Source of the DNA: Persicaria tinctoria
Taxonomy: Eukaryota > Streptophyta > Magnoliopsida > Caryophyllales > Polygonaceae
DNA length: 64,000 bases
Direction of reading: 5' to 3'
NCBI GenBank assembly: GCA_037127255.1
Contig: JBANSL010000003.1
Span: 1,800,501 to 1,864,500, forward strand
Notes under the pieces: generated by a model
Told to the model about the DNA's origin: nothing
The model's database searches: none
Seen by the model: only the letters and a program-made list of their open reading frames with translations
In this document: positions 23,782 through 36,348 of the stretch, piece by piece
Layout: each line of letters starts with the position of its first letter
Position numbering within the stretch: the stretch's first letter is position 1
Position numbers and translations under genes: made by a program

Positions 23782-25498
23782 ATGGATATGGCTCCTTGGC
23801 CACAGGTATGAATCAAACCTCATACCCTCTTCCTCTTCTTCTTCTTCTTCTTCTTCTGGGTTACTCTCCTTTTTTGTTTTTCTTGATTGATTTTATTGAA
23901 GAAAGCTCTTTTTTGATGTGGGTTTAACTTTAAATTCCTTTTTTTCTCCTTTATTGGCTGCTTTTTTGTTTCCCTCTTTTTGGGTTTTCTCATAAAGGAT
24001 GATGATGTTCTTAACCAAGTGCTAAACAAAAGGCCCCCCCTCCCTTCCACTTTTTTCATTCCCTTCAACCATTTTCCCTCTTAGATTTTTATCTAAAGGC
24101 TTCATTTGTTATTATTATCATCTTGATCTTCACCACCACCACCTTCTTGTTTCTTGTTTCCTGCTATCTATCTATCTGATCTTGAAAAGGTGTAGAAGGA
24201 GAGAAATAAAGTTAAAAGTGTGATTTTTATTTTTATTTTTTTGTTGGGTTTGTTTTTGTTTTGTTTCTGTCAGCTGTTGTGTGTTGTGTTATGTTGTGTG
24301 TCTCTTTTGATCCCCCCTTTCTTTTCTCTGATCATCAGCTTCTTTTGACTAAGCTTTAGCTAGCTACCATCTTCAATTCCTCCTTTATGTCTCTCTCCCT
24401 TTTGTTATGATCTTTTTGAATAAGGGGCTTATGGGTTCTTCTTCACCTCCTTTTCTCCCCTTTTTGGTGGTGTTTTTTGTGCCTTGTTTTGTATAGGAGA
24501 TAGTGGTGAAGCCAATGGAAGAGATGATAACAAACACAACAACATCACCAAACAACAACAACAACACAAAGCCACAACCTTCTACCTCTTTGGAGAGGAA
24601 AGTAAGGCCCCAAAAGGACCAGGCTTTAAACTGCCCAAGGTGCAACTCAACCAACACCAAGTTTTGCTACTACAACAACTACAGCCTCACACAGCCAAGG
24701 TACTTTTGCAAGGGGTGTAGGAGGTATTGGACTGCTGGTGGGTCCCTCAGGAACATCCCAGTTGGTGGTGGTTCAAGGAAGAACAAGAGGCCCTCTTCCT
24801 CTTCAATTCCATCCTCTTCAGCTACTTCAAAGATCAAGCTTTCAGACCATCATCATCATCATCATCATCAAATCCAACAGCATCAACATCATCCTCATCA
24901 ACATCATGTCATCCCCACAAACCCTAATTCCAAGATCCATGAGCAAGGCCATGATCTCAACTTAGGTTTCCCTTCAACACTATCAGAGTTCATGCAATTG
25001 CCTAACATGGAGGCCCCAAACACATCAAATAACAACACCTCACACCTTTCAGCACTGGAGTTGCTCACTGGCCTTACTAGCTCCTCTAGAGGGTTGATGA
25101 CCCCTTTCATGCAAATGCAGATTCCGGACCCGAACTCGGTTTTCCCATCTGGGTTTAGCCTACAAGGTGATCACCATTTCAAGCCAAGCCTTAATTTCTC
25201 ACTTGATGGGATTGGGAATGGTGGAGGGATGCATCATGGGGTGCAAGAGAGTGGAGGGAGGATTTTGTTTCCTTTTGAGGATTTGAAGAGCACAACTACA
25301 ACTGCTACTACAACTACCACTACAGCAGATCATCATGATCATCAACAACATCAGCATCAAAATCAGAATCAGAATCAGCATCACCATGGTGATCAGCAAA
25401 TTACAAGAGATCATCATCAGCAACAGCAGCAGCAGCAAGGAGATTCAACTGGCTATTGGACTGGGATGCTAGGAGGAGGAGCTGGTTCTTCATGGTAA
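23782..25498 (+). CDS. Dof zinc-finger transcription factor, vascular DOF4.6/5.6-like (2 exons, 341 aa)
   Basis: DNA-binding regulator that would act in the nucleus on AAAG-core sites. Exon 1 (23782-23805) encodes only MDMAPWPQ; a 691-bp intron (GT at 23806, AG at 24495-24496) leads to exon 2 (24497-25498). The [16 protein letters not shown] start is characteristic of the DOF4.6/DOF5.6/DOF1.8 group, which acts in vascular cell differentiation in Arabidopsis. The Dof finger is complete: Cys54-X2-Cys57-X21-Cys79-X2-Cys82, then [18 protein letters not shown] and basic RKNKR. The C-terminal part is His-, Gln- and Thr-rich with a long His run near residue 116, and ends [14 protein letters not shown], a tail shared by this group. 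The intron has a TTC repeat near 23830-23858. No damage seen. The exact orthologue needs a tree. Confidence 0.93.
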
Positions 25499-28400
25499 AC
25501 ACAAATTAATGTTACACCAGTAATTTGTTGCATAGTTTACAGTTTGGGTCTAATTTTATTCTTGGCTGTTTTTTTTTCCTTCTTTTTAATTTGGCTTTCT
25601 TTTGGGATTGTGGGATTTGTGGGGTTTCCTTTTTTTTTCTTTCTTTCTTGGGTTGGGGGATTGGGTGTGCCAGACTTATCTTGGTGGGTGGGTGACTGGC
25701 TTTGGTGTTCTTCATTGAAGGAAAAAAGGACTAACAAAGATAGGATACTTGGGGTTTCTTTAAATTTCCTATTAATCTTGGTTGTTAATCAAATTATCCT
25801 GTCTTTTTCTTCTTGTCTTTGATTTCTACTTGTGATAGTTTCAAGCTTGAATCTTTATCTTAGATACAAAATAAGGTGATCATGAAAACCTTAGATGCCT
25901 TGTTCTTCATAAGAAAATTGATGCATTTGGAGATAATTTAGGGTGATTTAATTAATTTAATTAGCTTTGTTTCTATATAGTAGTACTTTGTTGAAATCTG
26001 GTTGGATTCATTCAGTTAGAACCTGAGAAATAAGCTACAAAAGTGGCATTAAATTGCCTTGATTTTCCAACTACTACTTATTCAAAATTCAACATCCATA
26101 AATTATTGTTCATTTATGCAAGTGAGGCTAATTAGGGCATAGGCTTCAATTATAGTATTGTTTTCATTTCCCACCACTGCACATTTCTGCATTTAGTTAT
26201 TTCCAACAGGTGTTTGAAAAGATGGGAGTGTTGATGAGCCCTCCCCCTCCCCCTTATTCAGAGAGATTCTTCCTTCACAGCCATGAAAACATGCCACCCA
26301 TGATAAAGATAGGTGCTTGCTAGAGAAAGGAAATTGCTTTTTTTTTCTTCTGTTTTTTTATATAAGTGAATAATAAAAGGACCTGAAAATCAGGTATGAG
26401 TTCTCTTATGGGCTCACATGGCATTGCAATAAAGTGGCAAACCACTCAAAATATGGCAAAGGAAGGTGCTTTCTCTGTGATCACTTGTGGGTTTCCTGCA
26501 CCTGCTCTTTCACCTGCTAAACCTCCTATATTTTGTTGTGGGTCCCACTCTTTCACATTAGGTTGTTAAAGAAAAAACCCGAGTTAGACTCAGTGCTAGC
26601 GAACAATAGTTTTGAATTCAAACTATGTTTATCCTTCTTTAAGTCTACTCGATACGAAGTGGATTAGCACGGATATCGAGGTAAAACCAAACACCAAATT
26701 CCACTTCTTCAGCCCCTCCCTTTTGCTTTTTTTGAGAGATTGTGAAGAAGATCTGACAAAGACCAAAGACCCTATCTTTGGTCCAAGAATGGGGCCCACA
26801 AAAACATTCCCCTAGGCAAGTGTGCTCAAGAGAATAATCTTTGCCCAATATTTTGTTTTCTTTATAAAAAATAAAAAATGATTTTTTGTATCTCTAAGTC
26901 TACCTAGATCTAGACCTCCCTTATATTATAATGTTTCTACACATACTATGTCAAAAACTATACATAAGGTATAGTTTTTATATTAGTGTATGACTTTGAC
27001 AACATGAATATGTTATGCATTGTCCTTGTATCATCTTTGCTGTAAGCCACTTTGGGTGTGCAATACTCCTTACAATATGTAACACCTCTCCCCACCCTTC
27101 AATCATGCAAGTGCTATTTTCACCTTTTCCACCACCCTCTAAGCTTTAACATGTCCTGTCACTTCCACCCATGATTTTTTTTTTTTTTTTTTTTTTTTTG
27201 GCCTCCTTTGTTGTAGGCTCTATCCCTTCCAATGGTTAGATAGATGGATTGCTTGGGATACCAGAAAACCAGGCTTTATTTTCCTTCTTTTCCCCTACAC
27301 CACTATCTGCACTATTCTCTTAGGGACCATCAAAACACTACCAATTGATCATGTATTTTCTACTTGTTTTACAACTCAAGCTAAGATCCGAAACGACGAG
27401 GGCTTTCCTTGAAATCGCTAGTTTCCGTCTCTCGGATAATGGGTATTGATCATTTACCAAGAAAGAATTTGCTAATGAGTCGTTGCATGACAATTCCATC
27501 TATTACTTTAGTGTGAAAGACCAGGCTGGCTCCTTCGGCCATATATAAGCACCTTTATATTTTGCTGAGTAGGATTCGACAATGAATGGGTTTAGGTTAG
27601 TGATTGGAATACTTCCTTTTCTCGATCTTAATTCGCGTATAAATTCACGAACTATGATGCTAGTTGAACACGGGCGAGCCAAACTCCAGTGGTATCATCA
27701 TCATCATAGAGTGACTAAGCTAGATACGATATGGTTTAAGTACCATATGAGCAGGCTCGATAAAGTTAATTCAGTGTAAACATAATGGTAAATCTGTGTA
27801 AAAAGTACTAAGCCCGATGAAGTTAATTCAAACCTAATATCAATTGACAACAGAATGAGCAGCTAATTTTAAAAGGATAAACTTTCGACGCGAGACTCTT
27901 TGTTTCTTTACATCTCAACAAGGGCTTGAAATCTCACTCTCATTGCTATGTTTGGATAAAACAGTGGAGCTGGTTTTTAGAGAAGGACAAATTTGAGGCA
28001 GGTAAATGTCAAGATTCACATGAAATTGAGGAGGGGCTTTTTGGGGAGTAGGGTTTAAATTTCTTGGAGTGAATGTGGTGCAGAAAATGGGAACAAAAAG
28101 CCCTATTTTGGTATCTTAAAGGGGAGAGGAATCTTTTATGGGTTTCTACTAATTGGAAACCAGCTGACAAAATAATGTATGGATTGGAGTGTTGTGTTGT
28201 GTTGATGAAGAGGACCTCACTGGACCCTTCTTTAATTGAACCGCCCTTGTTGGGTTTTGCCTCTCTGACTGCATTTACTCACTCACAAGGTACAACTTCT
28301 GTTTTTAGCTGTCCAAATTTGCATTATTTTGTTTCTAGCTTCACTCCTCACCAATAAGGTTTGGTATAGAGTCCAAAAATGAAATACCCATCAAGTATGA

Positions 28401-28500
28401 AGGTTGTCAGCATGATCTTAATGTGTTTTTACTTTCAATCTGAATCAAGATCTAAGGGTATTTCGGAGAGCCCCGGGCCTGTTTCCTCGAAGATGTGTCA
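25499..28500. other. Intergenic downstream of DOF, no gene recognised
   Basis: It contains the DOF 3' UTR and T-rich sequence, including a run of about 22 T at 27178-27199. Frames of up to 94 codons (for example 28073-28357) show no motif or codon pattern I can support. Confidence 0.55.
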
Positions 28501-28504
28501 GGCG

Positions 28505-28860
28505 TAAGTACAGATGTTCAAGCTTGGTTTAATTCGTTTGTTAAACGAGCTCGAATCAAGCCGAGCCCAATTTTTAAACGAGTTTATTTTTTTGATCAAG
28601 CTTAGCTTGTTTAGGAAATGAACGAGCTCGAACCGACCTTTTTTTGAGCTTTAAGCAGTTCTAGTTACTTGGTCATCACATATTAACTTAAAGAAAATCT
28701 TAGAAATTGCATAAAATTCGAGCTATTCGAGCTCAAATCGAACGAGACGAGCTTTCAATCGAGCTTAAAATTCTGTTCAGGATCGACTTGTATAGATAAG
28801 TAAACGAGCTCGAATCGGGCTTTTTTCAAGCCGAGCTCAAGCTGTTCATTTCATATGACT
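28505..28860. repeat. GAGCTCG-rich dispersed repeat
   Basis: AAACGAGCTCGAATC occurs near 28543 and again near 28800, and the right side AAGCCGAGCTCAAGC partly complements the left side. Related pieces appear at about 37250-37290 and 44055-44135. This is probably a decayed DNA transposon family common in plants, but the ends are not fixed. Confidence 0.5.
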
Positions 28861-30019
28861 GCCGCGTAAGCATAGAATCTAGTCATCATAACATAAAGAG
28901 AGATCCAAGGGTTCTCAATTGGCCCACAATAGGTGAACCCTAATCTCGTATTTTCGAGCTTAAGTGGGGAATTGAACTTGTGATCTTGGTTCTATGGGTT
29001 GAGTTCTATGTGTTAGCCCGGTGATTCGATTTTTTTTCCTAAAGGTTGAATCGGGTCGGATCAGATTTGGATGTTTTTGTGTTGAATCAATGGATTATTA
29101 TATCGGTTCAATTCGCCCGGGTAAGATAATGTATGCAGTGGATGTATGTAACCATGTTTGAAATTGGGAGGAAGCAATTGGAGTGTTTGTATAGTCGAGT
29201 GACTATACAAACAATCGAAATCATGAAATTAAGTAAAAAGCATTTCTCAAGATGATCAATTAGTTGCTTTCAAATGGTTTGAAATTTTGAATCGATTGTC
29301 AAATCCGCTTTTTTGGCTATACATAAATTAATGCATCTCATTATATATTAAATCTTACAAGATAATCTAAAAAATACATCAGCAATAACTTATTGCGTTG
29401 GACGCCTTAACCCTCTTATTAAATATTATTTTTATGATCATGTTGGTTGTGTTTGCCATTTGCCATTAGCCTAAGGAAGAAATTTGGGATTTTTTTCGAG
29501 ACCTGCAAGAAAAATTAGAATTTAGACTACGTTATTTCTCAAGAGTTCTTTATTTTAATATTATAAAATTTTAAATTAAGCTAACTTAGTTTTGAATTTG
29601 GATTTTCATCCGCTACTCATTTTCACTTTATAAAAAAGTTTCTTTTTTCTATTTATAAATTTATTCATTTTATTTTCCTATAATAAGTTAGTTTTTTTTT
29701 ATGAATCTACTACCTTAACATATAAGGTTAACAAAAACCTTACTAGCTCATAAATAACTGAATTTAACATATATTTAACACACCTGATTCATCAATTTCG
29801 GTTATTTTTTTTATTTTAAATGTAAATATATTAAACGGAAAGAAAAGGTATTTACAAAATTTTGAGAGGTCATAGGCTAAACTAAAGACGGCCTTAGTTA
29901 GCCTTACTGTAAAGTGTAAAGCTCACATCTAAGTCCTGTCTCTTTAAGCCACGGCTATCAGAAATCGGACACACACCTCGAGTGTAACATAAGTCTACTT
30001 GCCTTACTAACAAATAATT
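28861..30019. other. Intergenic, no gene recognised
   Basis: AT-rich sequence with no coding signal or clear repeat ends. Confidence 0.55.
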
Positions 30020-30430
30020 TCGGTTATCTTATCAACCAGTGTGGTCCGGGAGGATTCCAGCCCCTCCGGCAACCCCCGGATCGCCCTTGGATACACCGAT
30101 CAGTGTTTAACTTGATCCAATTTGCAGGTGGCGGAACCCGAACATCTTGCTGAGCATCCGCAGGGTCATTCAGTCGGCCTCGGGAGCATGTAAAGACGTT
30201 GCTTCTGATCTAATTTCGGCATACGTTTGAGCCTGCATAGGATGGAATTGTGTGCTGCAAGGTAGGTGAACGCACACACTCTCTGCTGCGTCGGAATTCG
30301 ACACACATGTTTCCACCCACTAGTAGCAATGTTGGAATCATTCCGTAACAACCATTGGAGGGCTCGATTAATCGCCCCCTGTTCATCAAAGATCCGTATG
30401 GATTGAAGGCCAGTTCCAGCCATCGGTCAC
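30020..30430 (-). pseudogene. Decayed LINE fragment: zf-RVT and start of RNase H
   Basis: On the minus strand from 30423 the frame reads WKHVCRIPTQQRVCAFTYLA and HNSILCRLKRM, the plant LINE zinc-binding region in which a WLL-H-RILTN-type segment precedes the Cys cluster. After broken frames, 30130-30020 reads PPPANWIKLNTDRCIQG, close to the RNase H opening W-KLNTDG. The Cys-His cluster is lost and at least one frameshift falls inside the RNase H start. Different lineage from the LINE at 5137. Confidence 0.7.
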
Positions 30431-30925
30431 CCACAAATCACCTACACAATCCCCCAGCCAGCCTTTCGGAACTGGCTGCAAAGCCATGTCCATCAAAGGC
30501 ACCTCCGTCAGCGTACCGTTGCCAATTGCAACTCTCAGGCCCGGCAACAGCAGATTTGCAGCTAATCAGTAATCAGAATCAATTTTTGGATTCAAAATTA
30601 ATTTTATCTAAATGTATATCTGAGCAACTTTAAACCTTGTCAGTTTGAAATCACCTGGTCTATCACATGCTCCAACTCTCCAAGCCCAAGCTTTGTCCAC
30701 CAATGGACCCAACCCAACTTCGTAAAGGACTCGAACCCAAAGCGACCCGAGTCCTGACCCAACGACGAGTCGAAAATAACAATGGCTTGACAATGGAGAG
30801 AATTAACTTCTAGAGAGAGCATTTGGAGTTCAGTTTGACACCATCTCATCTCAGCAGTACATTTTCTGAGAATACAACAAAAATGATACTGTATTACTTA
30901 ACCCTGGGGATGGTAAATCATTCAA

Positions 30926-32248
30926 TCAAACAGATAAATCAGATTCCGAAGGGGCCGAACCGCCATCCAAGCCCTCGAGGGACGACTGGCCCTCGATCAA
31001 CCTCCTCTTTGCTGATTTCGTCCTGTAACACCATATCTCAAATGCCTCGCTCAAATCGGGGAACCCAAATTGCTGATTGTTCTCCATCCAATCAGCGAGG
31101 ATGTCAGCTTGATCATTCGATGGTAAGGCCAGAACCAGGGAGACAATGGCTCCCTCAATGCCCTGACAAGCGTCTTCATCGATCCTATGAGGATAGCAGC
31201 CTGTGTCCTTGTCGCAGATCAAATCCAGAACAGGCTTCATCTTCCTGATATAAGGAAGCCATTCCTTCACCAACTGTGACCTGCAAGATGATGGCACAAT
31301 CACAGTGCCATATCCGACAGATTCTAAAACTTTCCCGGTGATTTCTATGAGCTTAAGCTTTGTAGCCCACATGGCCGAATCAAGCTTTGAGTCGTTGATT
31401 ACGTTAAGTATGTCAGAAGACATCTTGGACCATTCGGAAACAAGATCGCCCATCAATTCCATTTTCGGAAGTACATTACAGAGCCACTGGAAATCGGCTA
31501 TGCATTGCAGTATCCTGCTCTCAATGGCCTCTGATATTTCCTCTGTTTCCGAAAGGAGCGAAGTTACTTCATTTTGAAATGAAGAACACATACCAGAAAG
31601 ACCCTTTTTCAGCTCCGACTTCACCTCATCATCAACTGCTATTAACGGCGTGTCTTCATCTTCAGCCAGCATGTATTCTATTTGTTCCTGAGCAGAGATT
31701 TTGACCTCATCTACAAAGGGTTGACAGGACTGAGAAATTGATGTAGCAAACCGAACAGCAGATATGAAGACGGTTTTGGCAGCACTCACATCAACAGGTT
31801 GGACGCGAGCTAAGATGGACATGGCAACCGGACCAAGTTTCGGAATAATATTCAATATCTCCTCCTCTTCCTTATCATCCCAAGGAATAGCTTCCAAGTA
31901 TTGGATGCAGCTGTTGGTTACTGCTTCACACTGAAGGGCGATTGCAACCTGCAGTACACCGAGAGCGGATCTTACAGATCCCCAAGAATCCTGAAGTACA
32001 GAAGCAGGGAATGGAAGGAGATTCAAAAGATCAATGTGATGCTGATAGTCAGAATTCAAGCAGTAGATTTCAATATAAGCGCTTCTGTCTGGAACGGACA
32101 GCTTGTCCGCAAAAACCTTGCTTTTTGCTTTGAGAACGGATGAGTTGAAGTGGAACAGTTTAGAGCCTCCTTCAGAGTTTCTCAAGTAAACTGTAATGTC
32201 TTTGATGTCTGCACCTTCAGAGGCTTTGTCTACTCCATTATCTTCCAT
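30926..32248 (-). CDS. BTB/POZ domain protein, At3g05675-like (440 aa, single coding exon)
   Basis: The N-terminal part (about residues 18-115, ITVYLRNSEGG through QCEAVTNSCIQYLEAIPWDD) is a BTB/POZ fold; the remaining ~320 residues form the helical region typical of this plant-only group, with WDDKEEEEILNIIPKLG and a C-terminal AFEIWCYRTKSAKRRL. Length agrees with Arabidopsis At3g05675 (about 440 aa) from memory. BTB proteins often serve as substrate adaptors for CUL3 ubiquitin ligases; for this group that is inference. The ATG at 32248-32246 is the first in frame. Upstream on the same strand, TTACTTCTTCAG near 32327 could be a 3' splice site, and a C-rich stretch with AAACCCTAA near 34147-34160 could be the distal 5' UTR, so a long leader intron is possible. 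No internal stop. Confidence 0.9.
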   Translation of the reverse strand: MEDNGVDKASEGADIKDITVYLRNSEGGSKLFHFNSSVLKAKSKVFADKLSVPDRSAYIEIYCLNSDYQHHIDLLNLLPFPASVLQDSWGSVRSALGVLQVAIALQCEAVTNSCIQYLEAIPWDDKEEEEILNIIPKLGPVAMSILARVQPVDVSAAKTVFISAVRFATSISQSCQPFVDEVKISAQEQIEYMLAEDEDTPLIAVDDEVKSELKKGLSGMCSSFQNEVTSLLSETEEISEAIESRILQCIADFQWLCNVLPKMELMGDLVSEWSKMSSDILNVINDSKLDSAMWATKLKLIEITGKVLESVGYGTVIVPSSCRSQLVKEWLPYIRKMKPVLDLICDKDTGCYPHRIDEDACQGIEGAIVSLVLALPSNDQADILADWMENNQQFGFPDLSEAFEIWCYRTKSAKRRLIEGQSSLEGLDGGSAPSESDLSV

Positions 32249-34600
32249 AAGTAATGAACAACTTCAACAAGGTTCATAATTTCAAGTGGCTTGAAAGTAC
32301 TCCTCATCCAACTTGACGGCGCTGAAGAAGTAATGAAAATGTAATAAGTGACAACTACATGACCGTACGCATATATCAAAGTGTAGCAATTATAATTTCA
32401 AGGTACTAAATAACATTTATATACAAAATCAGCCAAGAAAATAACTAGCTCTAGAATCAGCAAAAAAAAAAACTATGGTTATGATTCCTAATCCATTCGA
32501 TTTTTAAAAAGGATTACCATAAAATGTTTCTTTCGCCAAGGCCTCTCTTACTTGATTCTTCCAAAACTCAATATTTGATCATTAAATATGAGAAGATCAT
32601 TCTTGAATGATACAAACACCTGACATATGATGCGAAATAGAACAAACTTCTCGTATCGACAATTCAATCTTTGTAAACCAAGATGCGATATACAATTCTA
32701 TGGACAAGTGATCTTCAATAAGTGCATGAATTACTTGATCTTATTCATAAAGAAACTAGCTTATATTGCAGCTTAAGCTAATATATGACACGATTTAATG
32801 GCAGCAAATGATGATCAATCAACACACTAGAAAATGGTAACCACATAAAAATCTCTAAAATAGAGATTAAAATGTCAAAATCTCTAAAAAAAAATCACTC
32901 CAACTCCAACAAATTCTCTATTTTACAGATTTTTACATTTATGATACACTATAATAAATAAATGCATTTATTAAGGATATTTAATTCTACATTTTTAAAA
33001 ACTTCATTTAAATTTAATTATAACATTTAGCCTCACATTTCTAATGTAAAGTGACATTTATAACAATTAAACTTAATTTCTAACATTTCTAACGTAAAGT
33101 AACATTTATAACAATTAACCTTAATTTCTAACAATTTTTTTTACGTATTTATAACATTTCTATCATTTAAACTTTGAATTGCCAGTTGCCATCATTTTTG
33201 AATAGTTGCTGTGAAAAATCTAGAAAAGGTCTATCTAGCTAATCAGGTTGGTTTGAGATCACTCATCAATCCACTGTCATGGCTCAATTTCGATCACCCA
33301 AAACTATCCTCTGAGCTGTCAAACCTGATCATAATCTCTAATCATATCTAAAGGATGAAGATTTGGTTTCTTGCAGCTAAGACAGTAAACTACATAACAC
33401 TAACTTTAAGCTCACAAGCTGATCTAAAAAGACAAATCATTAAGCTTATAATCACACACTGAATATAAAATTTCTTATTGTTGATTGCTTGTTGGGTGCT
33501 TCTCAAGTTGGTAACAAAGAACTGTACATTTTTGCATTCTGTGCAATTTATGTTGTTGTACAGAAGCTTTATTGCTATACCTGCCCTTGCGTAATTGTAC
33601 AAGCAACAGCAATAAACCAATAGCAATAACAGTAAGAAATTCAAGCGAAGCAACAGCAGGAAATCACGAAAAAAAATTCAGAAAAACAATCGAAATCAAC
33701 AGCAAGAAATTTAGAAAAACAATTGAAATCAACAGCAATCGAAATTCAGAAAACAATCGAACAGTGTGGCAAGTTGAAGGAAATCAACACATTCCTTGTT
33801 CAGTTGAGGTCATCACTGAGACACCAGCTTATTAAAGACGATCCACAATAGCAGCAGCAGATAACTGGAAAATCCATGGATCGATCAAAGTCTTCAAGGG
33901 AGAAAGAACCATATCGCAAAACCAATTCGAAACTCTAATGGAAGCAATTGAACAGTTCGAACAAATTCCTCGAGAAAACATTAAAAAAAGCCTCATTTTA
34001 ACTAGTGAAACAGAACTTGGAGATGTTCTGACAAAAAGAAGGACGAAAACTATGATATTCAGCGGGAAATACCTCCGAATTTCTCAGACGGTTGAAGAAT
34101 TTGGAATAAATGTTGCAGGTTGATTCGATTGGGGGAGATGAGCTCCGGATTTAGGGTTTTGAGGAAGGGGGCGGTGAGGTGATTGGGAACACAGAGAACT
34201 GTAGTGAGCTCAACCCACTTGGCCACTTGTCCTACGCCTTCCCCTTTGTCCTTTCATTTCAACAATTTGCAATTACTGAACAAATTACAAGTAATTCTTT
34301 TTTTTTTTGGTTAATTATAAGTAATTCCTACAAGTATGGTATTTTTAACCTATACTCATAAGTATAGATTAAGAAATAAAATTAGAAAAAACATTCTAAA
34401 TTTCAATAAATTGATATGAGAAACCTATTTAAATTAAGATGGCTAAAAACTATTTTCTATTGACATAGTTTAAGAAGTCAAAGTCGAATTGAAAAGTTAT
34501 TTTCCTAAAACGGTAAATTTATAGACTTGTAATTCGTAATTACAAAAAGTAACAAGTCATATCGACTTGTCGCAAAAAGACCAAAAGGTCGGGTATAGTG
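32249..34600. other. 5' side of the BTB gene; possible leader exon and intron
   Basis: No other coding gene. The minus strand shows a telo-box-like AAACCCTAA near 34150, common in plant 5' leaders, with a C-rich flank. A 48-bp tandem repeat lies within (33035-33130). Confidence 0.4.
33035..33130. repeat. 48-bp tandem repeat, two copies
   Basis: Units begin ACATTTCTAATGTAAAG at 33035 and ACATTTCTAACGTAAAG at 33083, with a few substitutions. Confidence 0.85.
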
Positions 34601-34776
34601 GCCTTGTAAGCCGGTCGATCGAATTCAATCAATCTCTTTGAATTGTAATTTGAAAACCAAGAAAAAGGAAAATTGGCATCTCAAATATTGCAATTTCCAT
34701 TTGCAGATATGCAGCGTATCAATGAGAATTAGGGATTTAGTTTTTTCTAATGCTTTTGAGGGGTGAGATGAACCAA

Positions 34777-34853
34777 CGGATTGCGCATCCTGGATCGACG
34801 ATGGAGAGTTGTTTAAAAGGGTATAACACGGATTGCGCATCTTGGATCGATGA
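34777..34853. repeat. Short direct repeat, period 52 bp
   Basis: CGGATTGCGCATCCTGGATC at 34777 recurs as CGGATTGCGCATCTTGGATC at 34829. Confidence 0.8.
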
Positions 34854-35039
34854 CCTGTTTGGGGGAAAAAATAAAAGGGAGCAGAGAGGATTCAAACCCA
34901 GGGCAGTTTGCGTTAGCGAAGAAGATGCGTTTCCTTAGAATCAATTGGGCTAGCGGGGGTTGTTAATGCATAGGGGATTCTCTAAATACTAGTATTATAC
35001 TACCCAACCTAAAAATAAATAATAATAATAAATTAATCG

Positions 35040-35220
35040 GTTTGTGTCAGATATCCGACAAGGCAATTTCCCCGATCCGAACACGAACTCTTTACAACCG
35101 TGTTTTCTCGGTTCATGTCATTTTTGTGTCGTGTTTTTTCGGTTTTGGGTTTTTTCGTGTCGTGTCATCTTGTTTTCGTGTCGTGTTTTCGGTTTCGGGT
35201 TTTTCTGCGCACCCCTAGTG
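35040..35220. repeat. CGTGTCGTGTT-type low-complexity repeat
   Basis: Repeated GTGTCGTGTTTT, TTTCGGTTT and TCGGGTTTT steps, ending in CGCACCCCTAGTG. This resembles a widespread plant repeat class; boundaries are uncertain. Confidence 0.5.
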
Positions 35221-35314
35221 TATACTACTAAATATACCCAAAAGACTATCCCTCCTACTTCCATGCACTCCCTATTCCTATCTCTCGATGCTCACTCTTG
35301 AGTCTTACTATTAG

Positions 35315-35890
35315 CTACTCAATCCCTGCATTAAGCTTTTGCAACCATCGCTTCTCGCTTGGCAACTTGCCTTTGCACCTAAGCAAGATCCGCAAGTAAC
35401 AAGTCTCCACCACTCTCATTGCCCATTGTCTAGGCGTACATGGTTCATTTAAAAAAACTACTCCATTCATATCAAGCAATGTAAAATACACAAAAGCTAG
35501 GAAGACTAGTAGCTTCACCTTAAACATGGTCTTCTTCTTCTTCGGTGGCTCTTCACCTGCAAACCATTGGAGCCACTCAACGACTCCGCTAGCTCGCTGC
35601 AGGAGCCCAATCCAGCCCCATACCAAATCTCTCGCCTCTTGTATAGCCTCACACTCGAACCAAAGATGAGTCTCTGCTTCCTCGACATTCCTACATAGTG
35701 GCATAATGCTGCTTCTACACCCTTCTAGTGCTTTACTATTCGACCAGTTTTCAATCGGTTATTCGTAGCAACCCAAGTCACAAACGCCCACTTCCGGGAA
35801 TGAATTCCTGACCATAGCATGCCCCCAGTCAATTTGAGGGCTCCGTAGTCTAATTGCTTCATATATCTTTCCATAGTCCAGATTCCCCCT
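35315..35890 (-). pseudogene. Decayed LINE fragment: zf-RVT region
   Basis: Minus-strand reading gives WSGIHSRKWAFVTWVATNNRLKTGRI (about 35830-35760), a stop, then PLCRNVEEAETHLWFECEAIQ (35704-35640). The spacing and the C-x2-C...H-x4-C pattern are those of the LINE zinc-binding domain, with part of the first Cys pair disturbed. The rest, to 35315, has weak LINE-like similarity (MNGVVFLNEPCTPRQW). A third, separate LINE lineage. Confidence 0.65.
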
Positions 35891-36038
35891 CGGCGTTGAG
35901 AAGTTGTTTTCCTTAATAATATAAGTACACCTCATAATCTATTTTAAAAATGACTAAATTTGGTGTATTTATGAAGGAAAAAAATTCAAAATGAAATGCT
36001 CATCACATACCTTAGGTCATTAGGAACATAGTTATATA

Positions 36039-36348
36039 AGATAGAAAGTCTATCTCTCTTGAATGTGTTGCTTGGCCAAACTTGTTGATGTATCGCTGAC
36101 CAACATTTCTATTTTACGGCAGTACTTGACTTTGTCCCTAGTCTACGTCCCAACTTGTTAGGTTTAGGTTAGGTTCGTTTAGTTTCGTCTTTTGTTTGGT
36201 GCGTTATGCCTATTTATTGCACCATTTTCTTTTTCTTGTTATATTTCGACAATCTTCTCCTTTTGTGTGCCAAATTGTCGGTTTATCGAGATTCAAACTT
36301 GTCTGATCTCGAATTCTTTCCTTACATATAAAAAGAGATAGAAAATCT
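36039..36348 (+). mobile_element. Short retroposon (copy E4)
   Basis: The tail has the bulged hairpin TCGAGATTCAA / CTGATCTCGA (36286-36312) then ATTCTTTCCTTACAT. AGATAGAAAGTCT (36039-36051) and AGATAGAAAATCT (36336-36348) are a likely 13-bp TSD with one mismatch, placing the body at 36052-36335. No poly(A) is left. Confidence 0.65.

Noticed and set aside
27178..27199. Poly(T) run as the tail of a minus-strand retroposon
   Set aside because: No matching target-site duplication or element sequence was found on either side.
28073..28357. 94-codon frame downstream of DOF
   Set aside because: No motif and no splice or regulatory context; composition is ordinary intergenic.
31305..32143. Open frames on the plus strand across the BTB gene
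   Set aside because: They are antisense shadows of the 440-codon BTB coding sequence.
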